A DNA stretch of 64,000 nt, taken from the NCBI GenBank assembly GCA_963824985.1, contig CAWGRQ010000039.1, positions 1-64,000 of the forward strand, in the 5' to 3' direction. The notes under the pieces are model-generated. The model searched no databases and was not told where the DNA came from. It saw nothing but the letters and a program-made list of their open reading frames with translations. Below, piece after piece: positions 53,516 through 61,477 of the stretch (positions within the stretch are counted from its first letter, which is position 1; every line of letters starts with the position of its first letter). This DNA comes from JAFNAG01 sp963824985. Lineage in GTDB: Bacteria; Acidobacteriota; UBA6911. Position numbers and translations under genes: made by a program.

Positions 53516-53884
53516 CTATAATTCCCGCAGCAAGTCGAAATGAAAATCGTCGTGTTCCATCTCCAGGCCGTGATGCCGGGCGCAGGCGGCGATCAAAATA
53601 TCATGGGGCGGCACGGTTTTGCCCGAACGACAACAGACATCCGCCAGCCGGAATGCTTTTTCCCAAACCTCGTCTATTATGGCCATATCGGGGATGCATT
53701 GTTCGTAGGCGCGAAGCAGTCTCCGGTCGGCATCGCTGCCCACTCCAGCCCACAGCTCCAGTCGAACCGCCGGGCACCAGGCTGCTTCGCCGGTCCGGAG
53801 CAGCTGCTCGACTCGGGCAGGCACCGTTGGATCCCCGCGGCGCCGGATCTGGTGAATCCAGCTTGAGGTATCGACTATTTTCAT
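53516..53884 (-). CDS. vapC: VapC-type PIN-domain toxin
   Basis: This 122-residue PIN nuclease has the conserved acidic set: Asp5 in VDTSSW, Glu in RLELWAG, and Asp in HDILIAACA, with a fourth acidic residue in EHDDFHF. Such toxins cleave tRNA or other RNA when free of antitoxin. Its ATG overlaps the antitoxin stop (4 bp), so it is made after VapB. Confidence 0.9.
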   Translation of the reverse strand: MKIVDTSSWIHQIRRRGDPTVPARVEQLLRTGEAAWCPAVRLELWAGVGSDADRRLLRAYEQCIPDMAIIDEVWEKAFRLADVCCRSGKTVPPHDILIAACARHHGLEMEHDDFHFDLLREL

Positions 53885-54126
53885 ATTTTGTGCCGGCGGT
53901 TCCGGAGCGCGGGCTTTCCCCGGTGGGGATCGGAATCCATCGCCTCAAGGGCTTCGTTGCTCATGAACGTCTCGGAAGCGCCCGAATATTCGACCAGCTC
54001 CGCCATGCGTTTCCGGCGATTGTAATCGATCAAAGCCGTCACGATCGCTTTGCGCTTAGTCTTCGCTTTCGCGTATTTCAAGGCATCCTTGAGTTCTTTT
54101 TCAGGAATATCTACAGTCGTCTTCAT
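53881..54126 (-). CDS. vapB: VapB-type antitoxin
   Basis: The 81-residue product begins MKTTVDIPEKELKDALKYA, a ribbon-helix-helix DNA-binding start typical of VapB. The ALIDYNRRKRMAELVEYSGA segment and a flexible C-terminal tail would wrap the toxin. It is the first gene of the pair and should bind its own promoter. The second open frame (vapC) overlaps its end by 4 bp. Confidence 0.88.
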   Translation of the reverse strand: MKTTVDIPEKELKDALKYAKAKTKRKAIVTALIDYNRRKRMAELVEYSGASETFMSNEALEAMDSDPHRGKPALRNRRHKI

Positions 54127-54468
54127 GAATCTTTAGTATCAATTTTTGGATTCTAATTCAAGCAACCCAAGAATCCTTCATGGAAAAACCGGGAATGTCA
54201 CCCCAAGGGCCGCCGGGCGCGGACCATCCCTCGACTGTCAGGAGCATCGGGCGACCCGCCGGTCGCCCCCACATTCGGCACATTGTAACGGGAGCGGGAT
54301 TTTCGCGACAAAGCTATTTGATGAAAAGAGTCATTTCGATTGATGTTTTAGAATGCGATCGTTGCGTCGCACGGATGAGTATCACGCGCCCAACCGGGAC
54401 GAGGGGCGATTTTCCGTTTGCGCGCGCGACCGGTTCGTGAATAATGCGGGCATCAAGGAGAGTGCTCA
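54127..54468. other. Divergent intergenic region with one hairpin
   Basis: The region between vapB and the permease gene holds a perfect 8-bp hairpin (GGGCGACC 54250-54257 with GGTCGCCC 54262-54269, 4-nt loop), likely a REP unit. The promoters of both divergent transcripts must lie here, but no clear boxes were found. Confidence 0.55.
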
Positions 54469-55980
54469 ATGTCATTGTTCCGCCGAAAGCCACTGGATCT
54501 GCTGCTCGCCGAGCGCGGGGATGATGCGCATGGCCTGAAAAAAACCCTGACGGCAATTGACCTGATGGCGCTGGGAATTGGCGGCATCATCGGCGCCGGA
54601 ATATTCGCGGTGCTCGGCTCCGCAACCTCGGGCGGCAGCGGCCTGCCGCCGGCCGGTCCGGGTGTCACCGTCTCCATCATCCTCACCGCCATCGCCTGCG
54701 GATTCTGCGCTCTCTGTTATGCTGAGTTCGCCAGCCTGGTTCCGATCGCGGGTTCGGCCTACACATACAGCTACGCTACTCTGGGAGAGCTGGTCGCCTG
54801 GATCATCGGTTGGGACCTCATCCTGGAATATGCGGTGGGGAACATCGCCGTGGCGATTTCCTGGGCGGCCTATTTCCGGCAGTTGGTGCTCGGGTTCGGA
54901 ATCGAAATCCCCGCCTGGATGGCGACCGATTACCGGTCTACCTTGCTGGCAGCCAGGGCCGTGGCCTCAGGCGGCGCCGGTTCCCTCGGTCCGGAGGCCA
55001 CGATAGCGTATCAGGCGCATCTCCAGCACCCGGTGTTTTTGGGCATTCCCATTGTCTTCAATCTCCTGGCCGTGATCATCGTCGGCCTGATCACGTGGCT
55101 GCTGGTCGTGGGAATCAAGGAATCGGCGCGATTCAACAACGTGATTGTAGTGCTGAAAATAATCACCCTGCTGTTCTTCATCGGCGTCGGGGCGCTCTAC
55201 GTGAAGCCGGCCAATTGGCACCCTTTCTTTCCCGGGGGGCTCCACGGTGTCTGGACCGGGGCATCCCTGATTTTCTTCGCCTATATCGGCTTTGATGCGG
55301 TATCCACGGCGGCGGAGGAGTGCAAGAATCCGGCGCGCGACATGCCGAGGGGCATAATCGGATCCCTGATCATCTGCACAATCCTCTATATCGCGGCCGC
55401 GGTTGTGCTGACGGGCATGATTCCGTTCACCAAGCTGGTCGGTGCCGCCGATCCGCTGGCCGCGGCGCTTACTTATGTCGGGCAGGACTGGGCTTCCGGC
55501 CTCCTGGCCCTCGGCGCGGTCATTGCCATGACGGCCGTGTTGCTGGTTTTTCAGCTCGGCCAGCCGCGCATCCTGATGAGCATGTCTCGCGACGGACTCC
55601 TCGGTCCCTGGTTTCAGAAGATCCATCCGCGCTATCGGACGCCGCACGTAACGACGATCATGACCGGCATATTCGTCGCCTTCTTCTCCGCCATCGCCAA
55701 TATCGACGAAATCGTGCAACTCACCAATATCGGCACCCTGTTCGCATTCGCGCTGGTCTGCATCGGAATCCTGATTCTGCGTGTGCGCGAACCGAATCTC
55801 CCGCGCAAATTCAGGGTGCCGCTGGTCCCCTGGGTTCCGTTGATGGGGATCGCGATGTGCGTGTTTCTGATGTCCGGCCTGCCGGCCCTTACGTGGATAC
55901 GGTTTGTCCTGTGGTTGGCGGTAGGATTGGGGATCTACTTCATGTACGGCGCCCGCAAGAGCCGCCTCCGGAATTTATAA
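54469..55980 (+). CDS. APC-superfamily amino acid permease
   Basis: This 503-residue protein has about 12 helices and the APC signature GIGGIIGAGIFAVLGSA in the first helix. CYAEFASLVPIAGSAYTYSY and AYIGFDAVSTAAEECKNPAR, the helix 6 region characteristic of the cationic amino acid transporter branch, also appear. Substrate is likely a basic amino acid, unproven. It is in the inner membrane. It is convergent with nfo across a 75-bp gap that holds GC-rich palindromes, probably a shared bidirectional terminator. The start is immediately followed by a basic soluble stretch (FRRKPLDLLLAERGD), as usual in this branch. Confidence 0.9.
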   Translation: MSLFRRKPLDLLLAERGDDAHGLKKTLTAIDLMALGIGGIIGAGIFAVLGSATSGGSGLPPAGPGVTVSIILTAIACGFCALCYAEFASLVPIAGSAYTYSYATLGELVAWIIGWDLILEYAVGNIAVAISWAAYFRQLVLGFGIEIPAWMATDYRSTLLAARAVASGGAGSLGPEATIAYQAHLQHPVFLGIPIVFNLLAVIIVGLITWLLVVGIKESARFNNVIVVLKIITLLFFIGVGALYVKPANWHPFFPGGLHGVWTGASLIFFAYIGFDAVSTAAEECKNPARDMPRGIIGSLIICTILYIAAAVVLTGMIPFTKLVGAADPLAAALTYVGQDWASGLLALGAVIAMTAVLLVFQLGQPRILMSMSRDGLLGPWFQKIHPRYRTPHVTTIMTGIFVAFFSAIANIDEIVQLTNIGTLFAFALVCIGILILRVREPNLPRKFRVPLVPWVPLMGIAMCVFLMSGLPALTWIRFVLWLAVGLGIYFMYGARKSRLRNL

Positions 55981-56055
55981 ACGCCGGCAGCGTCAGGGAA
56001 ACAGGCGCGCCCGGGCGCCGTGAGGCTGAACGGCCGCCGGCATTCTCTTCACGAA

Positions 56056-56931
56056 TCAGGGCCGCGGAGCATGGTCCGGCTTGACCAACCGGCGCAGGGT
56101 GCTCAGATTCATGATGTCCAGGGTCGAGTCATCCCCTTTGGGGGTCTCCAGAATTTTTGGGATCGCGGCAAACCGGCGGTCGTTGACTAGGCAGCGGAAT
56201 CCCGCCAGGCCGATATGTCCCTGGCCAATGTGTGTGTGCCGGTCGACTCGGCATCCGAGGGGCTTACGGCAGTCATTCACATGGAAGGCGCGAATCCTCT
56301 CCGTCCCTATCAGCCGGTCGAACTCTCGAAGCGTCCTGCGATACCCTGCCATTGTCCGCAGCTCGTAGCCCGCCGCAAAGGCGTGGCACGTATCGAGGCA
56401 AAATCCTATCCGAGCATCGTCGCGCACCCGATCCAGAATCGCCGCCAGCTGATCGAATCTGTGGCCCAGGGAAGTGCCCTGGCCCGCAGTGTTCTCCAGG
56501 AGAATGGATACCGGGGGCGGAACCTGTTCCAGCGCCTCGTTGAGTCCCGCGGCCACGGCGGCAATTCCCTCCGCCTCTCCCGATTCCCGGTACGCCCCGG
56601 GGTGAAGGATCAGGGACGGAACGCCGAGAAGATTGGCGCGCTCCAGCTCTTCCACGAAGGCGGCGAGCGATTTCCGGAACAGCGCAGGGTCCGGAGATGC
56701 CAGGTTGATGAGGTAGCTGCTGTGAGCCAGCACGGGTTTGATTCCGCTCCGCGCCTGCGCGAGGGCAAACAGCTTCCGGTCCTCGTCAGAGAGCGATTTT
56801 CCCCGCCACTGGCTGCTGTTCTTCAAAAATATCTGCAGCGTGCGGCAGCCGGCCTCCAGGCCGCGTTCGAACGCCCTATGGATGCCTCCGGCAATCGACA
56901 TGTGAGCGCCGACGAGCAATTCAGCAGCCAT
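56056..56931 (-). CDS. nfo: Endonuclease IV (AP endonuclease)
   Basis: The start at 56931 follows AGGAGG (minus strand, 56937-56943), giving 291 residues; the frame is open to 56985. The TIM-barrel zinc enzyme cuts DNA at abasic sites. Zinc-binding motifs are present: GAHMSIAGGI, ILLENTAGQGTSLG, IGFCLDTCHAFAAGYEL, HVNDCRKPLGCRVDRHTHIG and the terminal PKILETPK. The length matches Nfo. It stands alone with the APC gene converging on it. Confidence 0.93.
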   Translation of the reverse strand: MAAELLVGAHMSIAGGIHRAFERGLEAGCRTLQIFLKNSSQWRGKSLSDEDRKLFALAQARSGIKPVLAHSSYLINLASPDPALFRKSLAAFVEELERANLLGVPSLILHPGAYRESGEAEGIAAVAAGLNEALEQVPPPVSILLENTAGQGTSLGHRFDQLAAILDRVRDDARIGFCLDTCHAFAAGYELRTMAGYRRTLREFDRLIGTERIRAFHVNDCRKPLGCRVDRHTHIGQGHIGLAGFRCLVNDRRFAAIPKILETPKGDDSTLDIMNLSTLRRLVKPDHAPRP

Positions 56932-57079
56932 CCATTCCTCCTCAAAATCGGCGACAGGCTGCGCTTCCAATAATTCATGCCGCAATCGTTGCTTTTACTC
57001 CGATGCTTAATTGGTGAAAGCACAGCCTGCACCCGATTTAATGATATCATTGCCGGCAAAACCTGAATCGGGGACCTCG

Positions 57080-59113
57080 ATGCCAAAAAGATCCTGCATT
57101 CTGTTGCTGGGCATGTCGGAGCCAGCCCTCGTGGCAGATCATCTGCGCGGCGCGGGGCACATGGTTCTCACCGCCTCGGGGTTGAACGGGAACCTGGAAG
57201 GCCTCGCCCATCCCGACCTGAGCCTCGTGTATCTCCAGCCGGCCGATGAGTCCCATGCGATTGAAGAACTGCGGAAGGTTCAGATTCGCCGTCCCGATGT
57301 TGCGGTCGTCCTGCTGTGCACGCATCCCTCCAACGAGCTGATCCTTGAAGCCTGGCGCAACGGCGCCGCCGATGTCCTCCTGATGCCGGCCACACCACTG
57401 TCGCTGGATGAAAGCCTGCGCCGTGGTTTGCAGCTGGCGATCTCCCGCAAGGGAAGCGCAGAGGAGGAGAGCGCCGCGCAATTCCGATATCTGGACGAGG
57501 TCGGGAAGGAATGCAGCGCGGCAATTGTTCCGCCCAGATTCACGATCGGGCGCAATTCGACCAACAACCTGGTTCTGACCCAATTGAACGTGTCCCGCAA
57601 ACATGCGGAAGTCGTGCTGGAAGACGGCCACTATCAACTGTGTGATCTCGGCAGCAGGCATGGGACCTTTGTTAACGGCGATCGTGTTGATAGGGTGAAT
57701 CTCCGCAACGGCGACCGTATCCGGTTGGGCGGACCTCAGGGATTGACCCTCACGTTTCACCAGGGCGATCTTCTGAAGTCCCTGCTGGCCGGGAGCGGGT
57801 CCGGCAGCAATTCAGGATTGTCCGTTCACGGCTTCAGGGAAATGGGGATGCTGTTGTCGACCTTTCGCGCTCTGAGTTCCATCCCCCTGCTGGACGATCT
57901 GCTGAACCTGGTCGTGGACACGGCAATCGAGATGACCGGCGCGGAGCGCGGCTTTATCATGCTGAAAGAGGCGGACGATCATCTCAGTTTCCGGTGCGCC
58001 CGGAGCGCTTCCAGACAATCTCTGGACGGGGCCTCGTTCCAGACAAGTCGCCGCGTGCCGGATGAGGTTTTTCACTCCGGCAGGAGAATTGTGATTCACG
58101 ACCTCAATCTGGATGATGATTCCCAGGGTCATGATTCGACCCGAAGGATGGGAGTGCGAAGCATCTCGTGCGTGCCGTTGCGCTACCTCCCCTTCCGTGA
58201 CGATCCATCCCTGTCGGGGGTTGCGAGGGTGGAGACAATCGGAGTGCTTTACGTGGACAGTGCCAACATCAGTGGCGGGTTGTCGCCGGCCAGGATCGAT
58301 GCCCTGGACTCGCTTGCTTCCGAAGCCGCAATGGCCATCAACAACGCCCGCTTGTACCGGGAGTCACAACAGAAACAGAAGCTGGACGAGCAACTCGCCA
58401 TCGCGCGCGAAATTCAGCAGGCGCTGCTCCCCAACCCGGAAAAGAACCTTCCGTTTGTGACGGCGAGGAGCATGAATCTCCCCTGCCACGAGGTTGGCGG
58501 AGATTATTTCGACTATTTCGACATGGACGAGGGGCGCCTGGGATTCGCCGTCGGTGACGTCGCCGGGAAAGGAATCCCGGCGGCGCTGCTCGCGGCCATG
58601 CTGCAGGGGATCTTTTGCGCACAAACCCTGCTGAATCTCCCGTTGCCCGGCATGATCGCCAACATCAACTGCAGCCTGGCGCGACGGGGCACGGGAAATC
58701 GCTTCGTAACATTTTTCTTCGGCATCCTGGATGCGGAGGGCCATTGCACCTACATCAATGCCGGACACAACGCGCCGCTCCTGGTGCGTCCGGACGGATC
58801 CATAACCGCACTCACGGAGGGCGGAATGGTGCTCGGCATCTTTCCCGCGGCCACTTACGAATCCGGGACCGTCAAACTTGAGCCGGGCGATCACCTGGTT
58901 CTGTTCACCGATGGGCTGCTGGAAGCGCTCAACACCGCGGGGGAAGAGTTCGGTGAAGACAAAGTTCGCCACCTGTTGCGGCAGAATTCGCGAGCGTCCA
59001 CATCGACCCTTCTCTCACGCCTTCAGGAAGAACTCGATGCGTTCTCCGGGGCTGCACCGCAACACGATGACATTACCATGATGGTACTGGGATTCAGAGA
59101 GGAGGCCCGTTAG
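57080..59113 (+). CDS. Pseudo-receiver, FHA, GAF and PP2C (RsbU-type) phosphatase
   Basis: The start at 57080 follows GGGGA (57070-57074), giving 677 residues. The N-terminal part (1-115) is receiver-like, but the phospho-Asp position in DLSLVYLQPADE is Tyr. An FHA domain follows (FTIGRNSTNNLVLTQLNVSR, GSRHGTFVNG), then a GAF domain (about 270-440, ETIGVLYVDSANIS), then a SpoIIE/PP2C phosphatase (EVGGDYFDYFDMDEGRLGFA, DVAGKGIPAAL, FTDGLLEAL, HDDITMMVL) with the required Asp residues. It probably dephosphorylates an anti-sigma-type regulator or binds phosphothreonine partners. Its TAG stop is at the edge of a MITE-like element. Confidence 0.87.
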   Translation: MPKRSCILLLGMSEPALVADHLRGAGHMVLTASGLNGNLEGLAHPDLSLVYLQPADESHAIEELRKVQIRRPDVAVVLLCTHPSNELILEAWRNGAADVLLMPATPLSLDESLRRGLQLAISRKGSAEEESAAQFRYLDEVGKECSAAIVPPRFTIGRNSTNNLVLTQLNVSRKHAEVVLEDGHYQLCDLGSRHGTFVNGDRVDRVNLRNGDRIRLGGPQGLTLTFHQGDLLKSLLAGSGSGSNSGLSVHGFREMGMLLSTFRALSSIPLLDDLLNLVVDTAIEMTGAERGFIMLKEADDHLSFRCARSASRQSLDGASFQTSRRVPDEVFHSGRRIVIHDLNLDDDSQGHDSTRRMGVRSISCVPLRYLPFRDDPSLSGVARVETIGVLYVDSANISGGLSPARIDALDSLASEAAMAINNARLYRESQQKQKLDEQLAIAREIQQALLPNPEKNLPFVTARSMNLPCHEVGGDYFDYFDMDEGRLGFAVGDVAGKGIPAALLAAMLQGIFCAQTLLNLPLPGMIANINCSLARRGTGNRFVTFFFGILDAEGHCTYINAGHNAPLLVRPDGSITALTEGGMVLGIFPAATYESGTVKLEPGDHLVLFTDGLLEALNTAGEEFGEDKVRHLLRQNSRASTSTLLSRLQEELDAFSGAAPQHDDITMMVLGFREEAR

Positions 59114-59405
59114 GGCCTGTCAAGAAATAACGTTTGCACTTTGCTGCAGGCCCCCAGGCCCGCTGGCAAGGCGCGAGCGACGAGCATACCCGGGGTGGTA
59201 TGTAAGGAGTGAGCAACGCGGCCAGCGGGCCTGCGGGCTGCAGCCCGAAGGGGCGCGGCGGCGGGCGGGCATCTGCGGAGTTGCCGCTCCTCGACGATGT
59301 CACCACATCGCCTGCGTCGCGGCGCCTGGCATCTGCCCGCCCCAGGAGCACCGCAGGTGCGACGGTGCTCGCGCCAAAGTGTAAACGTTATTTCTTGAGA
59401 GGCCC
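59112..59405. mobile_element. MITE-like element with 31-bp terminal inverted repeats
   Basis: The left end (59112-59142, GGGCCTGTCAAGAAATAACG...) and the right end (59375-59405) are reverse complements with two mismatches. Nested inside are a perfect 13-bp pair CAGGCCCGCTGGC/GCCAGCGGGCCTG (59154-59166 with 59221-59233) and a palindrome CGGGCTGCAGCCCG (59234-59247). TTAG occurs at 59110-59113 and again at 59406-59409, so a 4-bp target duplication is possible. The left TTAG supplies the stop codon of the phosphatase gene. No protein is encoded. Confidence 0.8.
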
Positions 59406-59460
59406 TTAGCCTCAATCCTGTTCACAGAAGGCGGTCGGACCGCGGCATTCCGGGCCGGCG

Positions 59461-60735
59461 TCAGATCACCGTCCCGGCCGGGATGACGGCTCCTTTGGGG
59501 ACGACAATGATGCCGTCGCGGATGTTGTAAGCTTCTTCGTCGCGTTCCTGCAGGTTGTGCGCATTGATGATGGACACGTTGTGGCCGATGCGCACGTTCT
59601 TGTCGATGATGGCGTTCATGATTGTGCAATGATTCCCGATCGCGACGTTGGGAATGCCGTGCTGGTTGTTCCCACCGATTTCCTCCGCGGTCTCATAGCT
59701 GTCGGCCCCCATGATAATCGAGTTTTTGACCGTGGTTCCGTTGCCGATCCGGCTTCGGACTCCCACGATCGAATGCGTAATATGGGCGCCATCGAGGATA
59801 CAGCCGTCCGCAACCATCGATTGATGAAGCACGCAATTGTTCAGCCTGGACGCGGGCAGGTTCCGGGGATGCGTGTAAACCGGCCGAAGGACATCGTAAA
59901 AATTGAAGCGTGGCGGACTCGCCGTGAGCGCCAGGTTGGCGTCATAAAAGGATCGGATGGTTCCGATGTCGGACCAATATCCGCCGAAGATGTGGGCAAA
60001 CACGCGGCTCGTCCCCACGGCATCGGGAATGAGGTCCTTGCCGAAATCGAGGGCGCTGGACCGTGTCAGAAGCTGCACCAGGAATTCCTTGTTGAACACA
60101 TAAATGCCCATATTGGCAAGGAAGTCCCGGCCATCCGCGGATTTGTGGCCGGCCGGCCAGGAGCAGCGCAGATTCGAAAGCTGATCGGCGCGCGGCTTTT
60201 CGTGGAACGCCACCACCCGTCCGTCCTCGCCTGCCTTCATGATGCCCAGGCTCGACGTCTCTGCGGCCGCAACCGGAATGCCGGCCACCGTAACATCCGC
60301 GCCGGTTTCCTGATGGACCCGGAGAATTTCGCGGAAGTTCATCTGGTAAAGTTGATCCCCCGACAGGATCAGCACCTGGCGCGCATCGTAGGAGGCAAAG
60401 TGCTTGATGCTCTGGCGCACCGCGTCCGCGGTTCCCTGAAACCAATCGGGGCTATCCGGCGTCTGTTCTGCCGCTAGGATATCCACAAAGCCGCCGCTGA
60501 ACATGTCGAATTTGTAGGTGTGGACGATGTGCTTATTGAGCGACGTCGAGTTGAACTGAGTCAGCACGAAGATACGGTTAATGCCCGAGTTGAGGCAATT
60601 GCTGACCGGGATGTCGATAATCCGGTACTTACCCGCCAACGGAACCGCAGGTTTGCTGCGAAACTTTGTCAGGGGATACAATCGTTGCCCTCGACCTCCG
60701 CCCAGCACCAGCGCCAGCACATCCAACATGGTCAC
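59461..60735 (-). CDS. glgC: Glucose-1-phosphate adenylyltransferase
   Basis: This 424-residue enzyme makes ADP-glucose for glycogen. The N-terminal nucleotidyltransferase domain has GGGRGQRLYPLTKFRSKPAV and DIPVSNCLNSGINRIFVLTQ; the middle has GTADAVRQSIKHF and the metal site LSGDQLYQMNF. The C-terminal left-handed beta helix has VADGCILDGAHITHSIVG and IGNHCTIMNAIIDKNVRIGH. The length matches GlgC. No other glycogen gene is nearby. It is 22 bp after the HisB-like gene on the same strand. Confidence 0.93.
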   Translation of the reverse strand: MTMLDVLALVLGGGRGQRLYPLTKFRSKPAVPLAGKYRIIDIPVSNCLNSGINRIFVLTQFNSTSLNKHIVHTYKFDMFSGGFVDILAAEQTPDSPDWFQGTADAVRQSIKHFASYDARQVLILSGDQLYQMNFREILRVHQETGADVTVAGIPVAAAETSSLGIMKAGEDGRVVAFHEKPRADQLSNLRCSWPAGHKSADGRDFLANMGIYVFNKEFLVQLLTRSSALDFGKDLIPDAVGTSRVFAHIFGGYWSDIGTIRSFYDANLALTASPPRFNFYDVLRPVYTHPRNLPASRLNNCVLHQSMVADGCILDGAHITHSIVGVRSRIGNGTTVKNSIIMGADSYETAEEIGGNNQHGIPNVAIGNHCTIMNAIIDKNVRIGHNVSIINAHNLQERDEEAYNIRDGIIVVPKGAVIPAGTVI

Positions 60736-60757
60736 CTCGTTCGCTCAAGTGCATCGA

Positions 60758-61309
60758 TTATAACAGGTCACGGCAGGCTTCGCGCAGGGCGCGCCCGGTC
60801 GCCTTGAAGACGGCCTCGCATGCGGGCAGCCCCTCCCTGCCGTACAGAAGTTCGATGTGCAGGTTGATGCGTGCCGGAGCAACGAAGGCGTGCCAGAATC
60901 TTTCCACGAGGCCGGCCTCCGTCCCTCCAAGGTGCGGTGGCGGTGCCGCGACACGATAGACAAGCCGCGGATGTCCCGAAATTTCCACCACGGTGCGGGC
61001 GAGATGTTCGTCCACGGGGGCGTAGGAATGTCCGGAGCGCATCATCCCTTTGCTGTCCTCGAGCGTCTTTGCGAACGCCAGGCCCAGACAGGCGGCTATT
61101 TCCTGTGCCGGGCCATCCGGGTCCGATTCGCAAGCCCGGCACTGCACCTCCAGATCAAAACCGCTGTGCCGGGCGAAGATGGTCAGCATGTGATCGAGGA
61201 AGGGAAACCCGGTCTGCATGGCGCCGGCGCCTTCACCGTCGAGGTTCAGCCGGACCACAACTTCGGCCACCTCGGTCGTGCGGTTGACGTGCACTTGCCG
61301 TGGCTTCAT
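60758..61309 (-). CDS. HisB-like (IGP dehydratase fold) protein lacking metal-binding His pairs
   Basis: The start at 61309 follows AGGAAGGAG. The 183-residue product aligns with imidazoleglycerol-phosphate dehydratase along its whole length: FPFLDHMLTIFARHSGFDLE (retained His40 and His48), YAPVDEHLARTVVEISGHPR, LVERFWHAFV and INLHIELLYG. But the two signature HHxxE sites are replaced: GPAQE at 66-70 and LPACE at 161-165. The Glu is kept and both His are lost each time. Those His coordinate manganese, so normal dehydratase activity looks impossible. No other his gene is in the window. It is co-transcribed with glgC. Confidence 0.82.
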   Translation of the reverse strand: MKPRQVHVNRTTEVAEVVVRLNLDGEGAGAMQTGFPFLDHMLTIFARHSGFDLEVQCRACESDPDGPAQEIAACLGLAFAKTLEDSKGMMRSGHSYAPVDEHLARTVVEISGHPRLVYRVAAPPPHLGGTEAGLVERFWHAFVAPARINLHIELLYGREGLPACEAVFKATGRALREACRDLL

Positions 61310-61477
61310 TCGACTCCTTCCTGCGGTGCAAGGGCTGCAAGCAGCACCGATTCCATGACGTTTTCCGGGGGCGGGGATTCGCACCAGAGCCATGGTACCA
61401 AGGTGCACAGACCCCGAAGCCGCCCGGGGCTGGAGGGCACATGCGACCGTTCCCGGCGAAACCGCCTGGTGTTTATC

